From contig NC_092572.1 of assembly GCF_037975245.1 (NCBI RefSeq), positions 28,625,989 through 28,689,988 of the forward strand: a stretch of 64,000 bases of DNA, in the 5' to 3' direction. Source of the stretch: Apostichopus japonicus. Lineage: Eukaryota; Echinodermata; Holothuroidea; Aspidochirotida; Stichopodidae. The notes beneath the pieces are model-generated. The model made no database searches. It was given only the letters and a program-made list of their open reading frames with translations, and had not been told where the DNA came from. Position numbers and translations under genes: made by a program. Position 1 is the stretch's first letter. Every line of letters starts with the position of its first letter. This document shows positions 39,097 to 53,500 of the stretch, in pieces.

Positions 39097-41887
39097 AATT
39101 GCAAAGCGGACGTATTTAATAGTTGTATATTTGTATATGACTGTGCTACTTTACGATATGACAACGTATATAGGCCGATAGGCTATATATAGTATATCCT
39201 CTCATAGCATTGTATCTGTTTTGGTTTTGAAACTATTAAAGAGAAAGAAAATAGAAACTGTATAGGTTAGCCAACGGGAGAAGACGATTATACAAAATGG
39301 TTTCCCTTATCGATGATGAAAGTCAAGTTTTGTTCTTGGTTTGTTTAAGTATACATATTTGTATGAATAACGGAATTGAATTTCCGTTTTTATGTAAGGC
39401 TATAATATTCACCCCAAAAACAACCTTCCTATAAATCCAACGGACTTGGTTGGAATATCAACCATCAGCTGGTTTTGTAAAAAAAAAAAAAAATAAGCCT
39501 GTTAGGCCTACGTTACTTGGACGTTTTCCAGCTATTGTAGGTAATCTGTAAACGCCTTCGACATAAAGATCCGAACCGTATATATCGAACTTAAAAGGTT
39601 TCTAGAACAAACCGACGAAAATGTTGAATCGATAAATCGAAGACGAGATAACTCTTCTCATTTCAAAGACAAAGTTTGATAATATGGAGGGAAAGAAAAA
39701 CGGAAATTTAACGAAAATCAGAAGTGAATCCGTAAGGTCGAGTTACGCTAGGAAAAGCTGCCTAGACTCACGATTTTGAACATTTGAGATAGGTCAGGTT
39801 AAAGTATACCGCTATCCATTAAAGGGAATATAAAAAGAATATGCAAAAGTATAATTAAGGCATGATATTATACCGATATTCCTCAAAAGACTTTATTTAT
39901 GCCTAATCACTGTAGCAACATTTACAAAATTCAGTAAAAGCTGTGAAATATCTTGAGAGAGAAAGAGAGAAAATAATTAAATAATTGATCTAAAATCTGC
40001 CATAAAAAATTGCGTATGGCAGTTTGTTGAAAATATTGTGACGTTGGGGACGCTGTGTATAGTTTGGTCCCTTTAAGGTAGACAGGAAGTCATATATTGT
40101 ACAACGATTGAATTCTTGGAACGAATTACGAGAAAGATTGCGCATCAAAAGAAAGGTAGCAGTGTGGAGCACACTAATAGGCTATTACACAACAATGTTT
40201 GAACGTCGCTTGTTGTCACGTGAAAAGCAGTTGACGATGGACCCCAGTCCCCCTTCTCAACCCCTCCCCCACCTCGAAATTTTAACGTTTTTTTTGGGGG
40301 GGGGTGGATAACAAAATAAGCGTGTAATTATTTGAAGTGAAAAAACTGCTAATTGAATGAATGCACATCATTTTTTTCCAAATTAAACGTAGTACATAAT
40401 GTAAAATATTTCTTTGGTTTGTATTTTTTGGTTCTTAAAACCGTATTATGTATATACCATTATAAAGACTCACAACGCGAAATTACCTTTTTTTCTTAAC
40501 ACTTTTTGACAAGTTTCCTACTATCACATGAATGGATTATGGCATGCGGTATACTGCGTATCCACAGTAATTAGCTCTTTTGCAAAGTATGAGTTTTGTT
40601 TATGAAACAAGCCAAACGGACACGGGCATGTCTGTACACTAACGTGCAATATGTCTATATAGTGTACCGCGCTAATCGCTAGCCTTTATATGGAATATAC
40701 AAAACAGCCGTACGTAGCCTATAACGTTGTTATATACGTTATGTACAAGACAGGTTAGACAGCCGTACGTAGCCTACATGTGCTCCCCCCTTTACACCAT
40801 TTTGGAACAAATCGAGTCAAAACATACTTTTAATTCATTCGTTGCACTTCTTATGTATGAATACATGCCATACGTCTCAAGTGTCACCAACAATTAGCCT
40901 TGATTCGCTGGCATATTTTATTTAATTTCATATATAGTATATAATCATCGCCGACTTATTTTGTTGTTGTTAATAAACAAAACTTTAGTTTGCTCATTCT
41001 TTGCAAAACGCTGATTCCTGCGGTAAAAAATGGATTTCGTTATAATATTGTAATTGTTAAGGAATATTTCAAAAGTGAGATAACGACTTTGGCCGTTCCT
41101 GGTATGCATCGGTTTATGCGTGTGTGTTTGGTTATAATGGAGGGTAATATCCGAACATGTACACGGATTTGACTCATATACGCTACCATTTGTCGGAAAT
41201 GTCGGAATGACAGAAGATGGCGAAATTTGGACATATGCGAAAGAAGGATATAGGTTTTTGTTTTTGCGGAAACTGTCACATTGGAAACGAGAGGGTGGAA
41301 ATTCAATTGGAAATTAGTTCCAAAAGTTCTCGAAGTATTTAATGAGTATAGATGGGTTTGTTGTACTATATAAGCAATCTGGTGACATGCCCCTTATGAC
41401 TACGTTGTAACATAATTACTAACTTGTGACGTAGGCGTCCCATTTGCGCAATTTGTGACGTATTGCTATCACAACGTATATTTAATTTCCTATGTTTTCA
41501 TTTCGATATGATGACAAGTCTTTATATAAACCACGAGACCGCTTTCATTGCAGTGTATAAGGATCATGGAGGTAGCCATCACATGCAGGGCCTCAGTGTA
41601 GTTGTGTCATATTGATGGCATGCTGTTGTATCGCTTCTTTTCTTTTGCGTAAAGGCCATCCCACGCACGCGTTCCAAAAGGAAAACGATTTTTTTATTTG
41701 TTCTTTTGTGGCCGATCCGTGCAAAACAATAGCGGTCACACTTCACTCGCCTTTATTATGAATCCTGATCTTCATCAGTTGACACTGTTACTATTTATCA
41801 GGTAAATTAGCCCAAAACGAAACCACCCTGTTTGCTTTTGTCGGAATTCATAAAGAAAACAAAATAATTGTTTTGCGAACCAAGTGC

Positions 41888-42276
41888 ATATATATATATA
41901 TAAACCAGACATTGGCTGTTTTACTTGCATTCACTTATTGACTGGGAAATTTTCTCCATTTCGGATTCGGGTACATGATGCTTTCTCCGTAGATTGTAAC
42001 CGCTAAAGTTAAATACGCTGTAATATTTACAAATTGCGTGTAAAAGTTACCTTAACAGTGAAGAACCAACTATATATATTTATATATATATATATATATG
42101 CAAAAACCAAACATCAGCTGTTTTACTTCCAATCACTCAATTAAGTGACTGGGATATTTTCTGCAGTGTGTATTTCGGATTCGGTATACATGATGTATAC
42201 TCCGTGGATTGTAACCACTAAAGGTAACTATACTGTGATATTTACAAATTGCGTGTAAAAGTTTCATTAACCTTAA
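41888..42276. repeat. two ~180-bp tandem copies, each preceded by (TA)n
   Basis: Copy 1 (about 41888-42057) and copy 2 (about 42070-42276) share AAACCA.ACAT..GCTGTTTTACTT, TGACTGGGA.ATTTTCT, TTTCGGATTCGG, TACATGATG, TCCGT.GATTGTAACC, CTAAAG and ATATTTACAAATTGCGTGTAAAAGTT in the same order. Indels of a few bases separate them. They could be two insertions of one element or a local duplication nucleated by the (TA)n runs. Confidence 0.85.
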
Positions 42277-42432
42277 AATGACATCTACTGTACATGGGAG
42301 TCAAACTTGTACCATAATTTCCTTCCTTTAAACCCTTCATATATAGTTTTAGGTAAACTCTTGTAAACCTCTCAGTTTAATTGTTTGTTTTCGACATACA
42401 AGAAGGAACAGCGACCTTAGCACTCTTAAGGA

Positions 42433-42804
42433 TTACTTAACGCACAAACATAATGTTGGTTCGCGGTAGATCGTTTCTGACTTCTTGAGAAATGTCCATT
42501 TGAATTTGTCAGGCTCATCAGTTAAAGTGACTGGACTACTTAGTCTAACGGTCTGTTTCTCCGATGCAACAGAAAAGTCAGTATAGGAAAATGCAATGCT
42601 TTGTGAATTTGTCAAGTACGCATTGTGTTGAATGTCATCCAAGGGTTCTGTGGTGTCTATATGGAGTTTAGGGAACATGCCTATAGGTCTGCGATAATAC
42701 AAGTCGTAAAATACGGTAGTGGATATAGTACTAGCATTTAGACTTGGGTGTTGAGGAGCGTAAACGTCATCGGCGTTGTGGCCGTAACGGAATATTCCAG
42801 AAGT
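42433..42804 (-). CDS. unidentified open frame, possible exon or gene fragment
   Basis: The minus strand is open for 123 codons between an upstream TAA (42805-42807) and a TAA at the low-coordinate end. Composition is protein-like: balanced charge, scattered Tyr, Pro and Thr, and low repetition. This contrasts with most open frames here. The stretch FPKLHIDTTEPLDD illustrates this. I recognise no family. There is no good in-frame ATG near the start and no strong upstream acceptor. It could be an exon of an unseen minus-strand gene, a degraded transposon piece, or chance. Confidence 0.25.
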   Translation of the reverse strand, partial: TSGIFRYGHNADDVYAPQHPSLNASTISTTVFYDLYYRRPIGMFPKLHIDTTEPLDDIQHNAYLTNSQSIAFSYTDFSVASEKQTVRLSSPVTLTDEPDKFKWTFLKKSETIYREPTLCLCVK

Positions 42805-42807
42805 TTA

Positions 42808-45082
42808 ACTCACTTTAAAAAACTGAATATACTGAAATTCGGAATAGCACGTACAAAATTATTAGCACTCAAAACTTACGGTACCTGATACAGTTCGTAT
42901 CAAAATAGAAACGTACTTACAAAAAGGAGTGTGTTTTAGTCCCGCACTGTGTGTGTTGAGTTGTAACCATGGAAACGATCCAGTTTCAGCAAAAAAATAT
43001 GAGGGCAACGGATATATCATCAAGCCTATAGTAACGCGTTCCGTAGTCGTAGTCTTACTTTCCCCACTTCCATGCACATCCCACTTGCCCACCCCCACCA
43101 GCATCCACCCATGCACATGTACCTGTTTTCATCCGGTACAAGTACTGTACGGTACGTGGTTAAAATCGTATATACTGTTAACAGAAAACGACAGGCCAGC
43201 GGTATAAAAGGTATATTGTTGTTCAAAGCACAGGGGTGCGTCTATGCTATACTTGTTAACCTGTCCTGGGCGTACCCCCCCCCCCCAATACCCCTGTCCT
43301 TTTCCTCTACCCACCTTCAATTTGACTACAATGGGTTAACATGTGATGTGAGAGTAGTCTTTTCCTTTTGTTCTTATCGTGATGCATAACTTTTCATCCT
43401 GTGACGCGTAACTTGCTCCCATGCATACATTTTCCCCTCCGTCGTTCCGTTTCTATATACGTCTGTGTCTTCTCTGCTCTAATTTGTAGTATCATCCATT
43501 AATTTCAACCTCGTTTTATCCTTTTGGTCTGGCTTCACACGCCTGCATCATCCAGTTAGGAAGTTGACTCTTCATCTCCATAGCAACAACCTCTTACCGC
43601 CCTTTTTTTAGGGAAACTTTGCCTTCTTTCGTGATTTGCGTCAGTCGAAACTGGTGACCAGAAGACGACGATACGTTTTTCTTATTTTTTTTTCTTCTTC
43701 TGTTCTTTCTTTTACATTTGACTGTATCAGGAAATCCGTATCCAGTTGGACTTACGGTCTGTTCTTATCATTACCTATCAGTTATATACAGTGAGATATT
43801 TATATATAGGTTAAAATGCGTATCTTAGTTAAGTAACAACAACAATCTGACGTACACACACACAATGACAGCTTTGACGAGTTTTCTTGAGAACAAACCC
43901 GTCGCAGGTTGACGTCAGTATTGCGTGCGTTGTCACGTGGTGAGGTGAAATGAAGCATCGACATAAAGAAGAAATAAATACAAATAATTTATGTTAAAAG
44001 TGCTGAATTATAAAACCTGGATGAAAACGTTTATAGGAAACGTATATACGGTCTCACGCGTAATTCATACGCAAGTGGAATATCTTATGCATTTTTGCCA
44101 ATTAGGTATTTGACGAGCTCAATTTGTATAAGGTGTTTAATTGAAAATTATTCGCATTAGCGTGATCGAAGAGAAAATGGCGATAGATTGTAAGTTACGT
44201 CTTATGTTACGGAAGTCATTAGAATTTTGTTTTTCTACTTCAGGTGTTCGTTCTACTGTGTCACTGCTTTCGAAACAATTTCGTTTCCCAAGGCGGATGT
44301 TGATAGGGGCGGAAAAGAGGGGGGGGGGGGGTTGGTGGTTCTTCCCGTCCATCCACCTTACTCTCGAGGGAGGGAATGTGTGGAAGTGAAGGCGTGCCTA
44401 GTTCACGTATGGATATATTCAACTAAAAGAAAGTAGAAATAATACCGTTTTTGTCGTCTCTCTGCTAAAATCATGTCTCTATAGCGTTACAGTGCTGAAC
44501 GTAGCATACGGACTACTATGTAGCCATCATTGCGCCATTATCAAGTGGTCTAGTGATTTTGATGTCGGGGATTCGGGGGGGGGGGGGCTGAAATAGCGCC
44601 GGTTGCAAATGGTTTATGAACGCTGAAACATCCGAGGAAGCGAGAAACTTAGGTCTGTTACAAATACACAGCAAACACTACTAAAAGTGTATGTACAAGA
44701 TCGAATTCTTGTACGTATACTTTTCTTGGCAAACATTCCCAACGCATTGGTCGTATTGTTTGTTGACGCTATATTACGAGCTTGCTCACATTATTCATGT
44801 TCTTATAGATGCAATTGTGTATTGGCCTTATAATCACAAGGCGTTTCCTTCCAGAATGTTAATGTATCCATTACGTTTCACCTTTTCCTTCCTACATAGA
44901 CCAAAAAGATGTTCAAACAATAAAAACTGTCTACAACGATGATCGCTGTTTCGTTGAACATATTTCGTGGGAAGTTAGGTCCCTCCAAAAAACAAAAAAA
45001 AAGAAGGAAAAAATAGGGAAAATAATTGAATTCTGCATTATTAAGAAATAGCTCAAATAAACTTACTTTATACCGAAGGTTA

Positions 45083-45122
<40 letters not shown>

Positions 45123-45649
45123 GATTTATATATAAATCTACATAGATATATACATGTATATATAGAGATAGATCTATATAAATACGAATACCATCCCCTT
45201 TATATCCCATATATTTCACCCTTTCGTACGAGTTAAGTACCAAAGTCATTCTTTATATTGACTCATATCGATTACATTTGAACATCACCTTTTTGATGAC
45301 GTAAATACCGCGACATATATAGATGCTTCTATTGTCTATAGTACGGCTACGTTTTCAAGATGATGATTCCACATCACTACCACAAATTAAACTAAATTGG
45401 ACACTTGTTGCAATATGTGTCTATACAGTGGCTTAACATCTCGAGATTGTATGTTGCAGTTCAAAACGACACGTAAAACTGCATACAAAGCATCTCTACA
45501 ATAGCTTCAGGTTACCTTGCTGTTTCTAAACTAGTCGGGCGGAAATTTGATAGTTACCAGTTTATTGCATCATTTGGAGGGGAAAACGATATTTTCACGC
45601 GTTATGTTCGACCTTAAACGCTCTCCATGAAGTCTGCTTTTGCGCTTCT
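42808..45649. other. non-coding stretch
   Basis: No recognised gene. It contains a CRE octamer at 43910-43917, C/G runs near 43267, 44320 and 44576, and (TA)n at 45087-45118 followed by a perfect palindrome. Confidence 0.45.
45119..45142. repeat. perfect 24-bp palindrome next to (TA)n
   Basis: TGTAGATTTATA is followed directly by its reverse complement. A second TATATACATGTATATA palindrome lies a few bases on. The arrangement is prone to cruciform formation. Confidence 0.9.
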
Positions 45650-46174
45650 TTGTTCTCAATGAACAGGTATTTAACTCTCTTCATGAACAAAGGTTCTTTT
45701 GTTGTATTTCACGGGTAAACATTGCTGTTCTTCATGCAAGTGTCGGTATCTATCAAGAAGTATTCAATTGTGTTTTTCTTTTGTTGTCTCCACAGTGTCA
45801 TAGTGTATATAATTCCCTTTAATATAACGGATTCAATTGTTGTACATGCTCTTCCTGGAAAGTGCAGGCGTTTAAACTCTCTTCATGTTGTGTTCAGTAT
45901 TGCTTTCTTTTGTTCTTCCTGAAAGTGCAGGTGTTTAACTCTTTTCATCTGTTCGTGAAGTTTTCAGTTGTTATTTTCTTTTGATCTTTCTGCAAGTGCA
46001 GGTATTTTACTTTCTTCAATGAGTCTTCAATTGTTTTATAGTTGTTCCTGCATGCAAGTACCGTTGTTTAAGTCTCCTCATAAAGTACTCAATTGTTCTT
46101 TCCCTTTGATCTTTCTGCAGGTATCAATTTGTCTTTCATTAGTGATCATTATCAAACGTCTACTTTGATGCCAG
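45650..46174 (+). repeat. tandem array of splice-acceptor-like units abutting the first visible coding exon
   Basis: About eight diverged units of 50-79 bp follow the pattern GT(A/G)TTTAACTCTCTTCATG...TTCAATTGT..TTTTCTTTTGTTCTTCCTGAAAGTGCAG. Unit ends fall at 45666, 45745, 45795, 45867, 45930, 46001, 46062, 46120 and 46174. Most ends read CAG|G after a T/C-rich tract, so the array holds several potential 3' splice sites. The assigned ERF-like acceptor (46120) is one of them. The first ~54 bases of that exon still resemble the repeat. Confidence 0.75.
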
Positions 46175-46378
46175 GGGAAGCGCCATTTGTCACGATGCAA
46201 TACCACGAGTTGGACCAAAGAATGGTACGCCCAACTCTGACCCGACAGGGTGCCATGGTTCAGCCCCCATTAAGGCCCACTCCTCAGTCTATGCCGTCAT
46301 CCTCGCATCCATTGCAGGTTGGCAGTCCGACACCAGGCAACTTAACGAACACTCCGGTCCAGCCCGTCTGGAATACAC
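46121..46378 (+). CDS. ERF: ERF-like ETS repressor, first visible coding exon (N-terminus)
   Basis: The exon encodes a Pro/Thr/Gln-rich N-terminal extension before the ETS domain. The acceptor is TTTCTGCAG|GT (AG at 46119-46120) and the donor is ATACAC|GTAAGTG (GT at 46379). The donor leaves one base of a Pro codon that the next exon completes, so the reading frame is continuous. The probable start is ATG at 46168 (MPGEAPFVTM), with ATG at 46195 as an in-frame alternative. An upstream exon could also extend the frame, which is open through 46121. From 46168 the extension is ~70 residues, longer than the short leaders of vertebrate ERF and ETV3. If the repeat-derived part is not exonic, the acceptor could instead be at 46174. 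Confidence 0.8.
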
Positions 46379-48409
<2,031 letters not shown>

Positions 48410-50201
48410 GTATTACTATAACAAGAGGATCTTGCACAAGACTAAAGGAAAGAGGTTTACATACAAGTTTAACTTCAATAAATTAGTATTAGTCAATTAT
48501 CCAGGATCTGACTTGAAATTTGTTCCGTCTGTAAACCAAACAGCCAGTCGATACGTCAGGCCAACGGAACAGAACGAACCTGGATTTGAAGAAGGCCCTA
48601 CCACGCCTAACAATTTCTTAAAGCGCAAACCAGGACTGTCTGAATGCAACAGTGACTCACAAGAATCAATCGACAAAGAGGAAAAGTACAAAGACAGAGG
48701 ACGCTCACATAGTTCAGGGGATGTCCATTCTCTGGCACACTTCCAAAGTATAACCAGTCAGGGGAACCTGGCTGCTCCTTCGCACACTATCGTTAAGGCT
48801 GAGGAGCCTTCCTCTCCATTCACAGCTCCCATGAACTTCATTGGACCAGCCTTCCAGGTGATGAGGCCAACGCCTCATTTCATATCTCAGTCTTTACCGG
48901 CCAGCCCTTATCTGATTTCTCCTCTAGCAAGTCCTTCCCCCGCACAGATGAGCCCATTGTACTCCGCCCCGGGACACGGATCAAGGTTTACCTATAACCC
49001 TGCTGAAATACAGGCTCGACTGGAACATGAGCGGGTGGCGAAATTGCGTGCCTCTGAAGGCACAAGAATCTTTCCAACGTACGTCCCATTATCCCCTGGA
49101 ACTATCTTCAGGCAACAAACTGATAACGAATCTCGTTTCAGGACACTCGAACTTGCCAATTCTAGACAAACTACGTCACCGGAAGGGGATAGGAAAATAC
49201 GAATGCCGGAATTGCCAGTTAGGTCACAACTTTACCAGAGGAGGGTAGCCAGAAGGCTGTCCTCTACAGAGGAGAGTAAGGAATCTCAGAAACAGTCAGC
49301 GACAGACAATTCCGAGATTTTCCACGAGGGGGGTGAGGAGATGGATGAACATGTAAAGACAGAGTGGATGGAGAAGGACAGATCAAGTAGAACTGAGAGT
49401 AATGATGATGCAATTAAGACAGAGGATGAATATGATGATGATAACGACGACGATGCAGATGAAATTATCGAGGTGGTTGATGAACCACAAAATATTAACC
49501 AGAGGACAGAAATGAGAAATTCTCCAGGAATGTCGGAGGACAAGCCTCCACCTCCTACACTCCATAAGCAACCTCTTATTGTTTTAACATCACAGAATAG
49601 TAGCATTTCGTCATCCAGTATAGACGAACAAAGCACGGAGAAGGAGGCTCTATTAAACGGCACCAAAATCGGTGACATGAACAGTAACTTGAAAGCTACT
49701 CTCACCCCTTCCAACTGTGAGAGTAGGTCGCAAGAGGACCTTCTTTCCACGGACTTAACACCGTCGTCTCACGTTGGTCCCTTCAAGCTTCGTTTCAAGC
49801 GGAAATGGAACGCAGACTCGTCGAGGCCGCCATCATTTATCGAAAACGAGGTCGCTAAATCACCCAAGTTGTTCTTAGATTCATCGCCATCCTCGCACTC
49901 CCTGCCGTGTACCCCCACGCAACGGGTGTCAAGTTACGGAACCATCTTCCGTTTCCCTACGCCTCCAGAGTCTATCCCCAGTGTATCCAGCTCCCCTTGT
50001 GCGGAACAAAGCCTACAGCGATTTAGGGATTATTATTTCGATACGGATAGCCCGACCTCGAAGAGTAGCACGTCCAGCTCCGATCGTCGTGGGAGCAAGG
50101 AGCGAATATTAAGCATAGAGAATCTGATCGCAGCCGATTCCAAGACGAACCCGGCTGATGGGGAGATTGAGATGACGGAAAGTAAAGCCAACCTGGATTG
50201 A
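48410..50201 (+). CDS. ERF: ERF-like ETS repressor, terminal exon (end of ETS domain and regulatory tail)
   Basis: It completes the ETS domain ([28 protein letters not shown]; residues 151-180) and encodes a ~565-residue tail, ending with TGA at 50199-50201. The summed exons from ATG 46168 give 746 residues, against roughly 510-550 in vertebrate ERF/ETV3. The tail has about 18 Ser/Thr-Pro sites. Three SUMO consensus motifs are VKAE (K279), VKTE (K466) and IKTE (K486). An Asp/Glu tract covers ~488-508. An ETV3/ERF-like [10 protein letters not shown] block lies near 343, and the C-terminal repressor block [10 protein letters not shown] is at 607-616. CTPTQRVSS (T651) resembles the ERF ERK site, and FRFP (663-666) is a DEF-type ERK docking motif. 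Inference: a nuclear ETS repressor inactivated by ERK phosphorylation, as known for ERF. Confidence 0.93.
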
Positions 50202-50520
50202 CCAAGTGTCTTGGAGCATAAGATATATTTAATTGAGGATTTATTGTAAGAATTCGTGGTCATGAATCCATTCTTCTTTGGACCAGGGTGTGACATATCT
50301 TACCCCCCTCTTTCCTGTTATTTGTAAAAGTGTTGCATGTTTGTGTATGTTTAGCCTTCATGCTTGTGTTCTTGCGACTCTTCAATTGGTTGATAATCAT
50401 CTGTCTCGCAACAGTCTAGTTCCGTGTTGTTACCCAACACTATCTGTTTGCACTGCACTTTGATGAATCAATGTTGAAATATAATAAAAATGATTTACGT
50501 AGAGTATAAAGAAAAAAAAG
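50202..50520 (+). other. ERF-like 3' UTR
   Basis: A non-coding region after the stop, with a canonical AATAAA at 50483-50488. The transcript probably ends around 50500-50520. Confidence 0.7.
50483..50488 (+). terminator. polyadenylation signal AATAAA
   Basis: Canonical hexamer 282 bases after the stop codon of the ERF-like gene, followed by an A-rich stretch. Confidence 0.75.
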
Positions 50521-53500
50521 AAGGATTGTACTACACCACTAGAAAGATAATGGCGAGGACACTCGGTTGTGCCTCTCGATTTAGTGAACAGAATGGCAGG
50601 GAAGGGAGGCTGTACTAGATCAGTCTTTGGGAGAAAATCAACTTATGGGAGCCACTAAAATGATAGCTACATGTCTTTCTCGGATTTGAAGGTTTTGCTG
50701 TAACTTATAGCGAATCCTGCCGAAACCACTAGCCTAAACTTTATTACCAATTTGTTGAGGAGATTCATTTCGTGAAACTTTTAAAAACTCACAACATTTG
50801 TTGTGGTTGGTATGCTGGTACGCAGTTGTGATAGATGAAATGTTCACACAGTGGATCGAAAATGAGCAAAAGACGTCGACATATACTGTAGGTGTGGTGA
50901 GCACGTAAGCCTCACCCCCCCTTCTACCCTCGTCCCTTTACACCGAGAGATTATCGAGTTAACAAGAAGTAGGTTCCCTTCGAAGGGACGCTACGTCACA
51001 CCTGAACTTTGGTGTCCATCATATCAATGGACCATTTTTATGATCAAACATTAATAAGATAAAATACAGGACGAGGTAGATAACTAGCATCTGTGCATTT
51101 CCATGAACCTTCGGATTTCTTTCATAACACAAATTCATGAATATTCACAAAGCATGACAAATTGCCGTATTTACATACAACAACAAAAAGATTATAAAAA
51201 AAATGATTATAAAAAAGGCTGTCGTAGGTCAACAAATCGATTAACATCATGTGAACTTGAAAAACAAGCTTTCATAAAGTTGCTTAATGACTGCGAAACA
51301 TGCAAACTATTGGCCATAAATTCTTCCCCATGCACGAAATTTTTAACAATTCATAAAACGATGGCTGATATAAAGGTCATAAATATTCATGAACAAGACT
51401 AATTGTTTTGTGATTTCCTGATAAGCTCAAAACTGGAGAAAAAAATAAATTAGGATGCAAAAGTGACTGCAGCTGGTTTGTTTGAATTCAGAATGGATGA
51501 AAGACGACAGTCACTTTTAGTTGACGAGTTTTTACAGCCTTTTGATTTCATAAATACGTTATGATTAAATATTACGGTAATATGAAATGATAGGACTTGA
51601 TTGAGTTTGCCAGCCGGACATTTTTATTTGCCTAGCTTGCCAATGCGTTTGTTTTGTTTTGTTTCCAGTGCATTTTCCCCCTCTCGAACTTTTTCTATTA
51701 CTTTGGTCTTAGATTCTATGAAGGTTTTATGTTACTTTGAAGTTTCTTTCAGTAAGTTTGAGTTTTATGTATGCTCTATGTTGATGATAATTGCAACGTT
51801 TTAATTTTTCTTTAAGGATTCCAAAAAACAAAACAAAAAACAGAAAAAAGGTGTTTTTTTTTTTATATAGGTGAATCCACCAGGATAACCCAAGCCAAAC
51901 ATAATTGATGCCATGAGGCGAAGTTGGTCTACGGTTTACAGTGTTGCTTCCTTTAAGCAGACTACCTTGTTTCAGCTGTGGTTTGGCGCCCAAAATAAGG
52001 AACAAAAACCATAAGGGTTAACTCTTGTGTTTATTACTTCATCTCTCTAAGAAGAAATATTACTTACCGAGGCTTGTTGTGTCGAACAGTAGGTGTAATC
52101 CTTTGAGATTAGCTGTAATATCCGTAGTCGATTCGTTTGCATACTTATTTCTGGCTCAACTGTTTCTAACTCAACGATGTAGGGGGCGTTATGTGAAATG
52201 TTTATCGGTTCCTGAATATTGCATCAAAAACTTGTATAGGGAAAGGGAAAATATCATCAAAGTCGTTTCAATGGCCGATAACAAACACCCGACTGGTAAT
52301 TTTAGCTACAGAAAGATACCATATGCCCTTGGCGTAAACAGGTCTATGTTGGTGAACCCCACCCCTCCCGCCCTCCCCCACTACCACCACCTCCTTCTGG
52401 CTAGTTCCTTCTCATTATGTAAATCAATTTGTATAACATGCGGTGGGTGTTTGACCTCTGACCGATAACTTAATCGTTGTCTGCTCCCCTCACCCCCCTC
52501 CCTTCCACTTGATACGTCGTCGTATGGTGTCACTATAGTCTTGGATCTTTCATTTACATCCGTTCGATAGCGTGATTCCTCTCTGCGGGTTTTTTAATTA
52601 TCTAAATGAATATCTATATAATTCTATATATTCACATGTTATATTCGGTTACTGCTCGTATAGCCGCCTCGTTAAGTGCCTTACACATGGAATCTATCTC
52701 ACTAAATGGAAATCTCATTTTAGTAGTATAACAGGGAGATTTTATATTTAAAAAAAAAACATAATACATCTATGAAAGTATAAACAAAGAGGGAAACAAA
52801 AATATGTTCTGAATTTTAGAGCGTGCAAAGAAAAAAAAAAAAAAATTGGCGGTCACGAAAGTTTTTTTTTTATTATGACGGTGTTAAGTTACTCCGTGGA
52901 GCTAGTGTGTGTTTTGGTCGGTTTAAGACTTGTGTACTCTATAGGTACTCTCGTTATGCTGGTTCTAATGTGAATGTCGTAAGAACAAAAAAATAAAAAA
53001 TAGTCGTGTGACGTCATCGGAAAAGACCATCGCCTTACCGGGTTTTCTTCCTGAGATGTTAGAATGGGTTATCTGCTAAGAGTAAGAGTGTGTGCTCATA
53101 AATTTGATACCGAGTTTTGATGGCGATTGTCTTTCTAATTGATGATGACGTAATCGGTTTATTTTTGACAAGTAGTAGAACAGGGGGACAGAAAGAAAAC
53201 GTTTTATAGTTTGGTTTAATTTAATACAAGTAGAGGCTACTCCATTTGGATGAGCTAATCAAACAATGTAGACCTACTTAAGGCAGAAAAAGTGTTATAT
53301 GAAGCCTACAGAGGCTGCCCACAAGGTAGCTTTTTGTGATGACGTCATCATGATAAGTTAGCCATCATTATACTTTATATGAATGAGAAAATGAGAAAAT
53401 GAGCTGGTGTCGTGGAAACGTCGAATTATCATTCACTGTTATTGAGAGTCTATCGCCAAAGCGTGATAGGCTTGAAACGTACTACGTTAGCGTATTTAAC

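Larger units (their letters stand above)
37691..41887. other. non-coding stretch
   Basis: No recognised coding gene. It includes a promoter/exon candidate at 38302-38942, a 48-bp tandem duplication at 39001-39096 and poly-A or poly-G tracts near 39480 and 40291-40305. Confidence 0.4.

Noticed and set aside
49286-49750. 154-codon minus-strand open frame
   Set aside because: It lies antisense to the ERF-like terminal exon, and its Ser-rich composition mirrors the acidic and Ser-coding sense strand.
53400-53425. Third hammerhead motif (GGAAACGTC)
   Set aside because: Only the GAAACGTC half is present. No CUGANGA core or stem II lies upstream.
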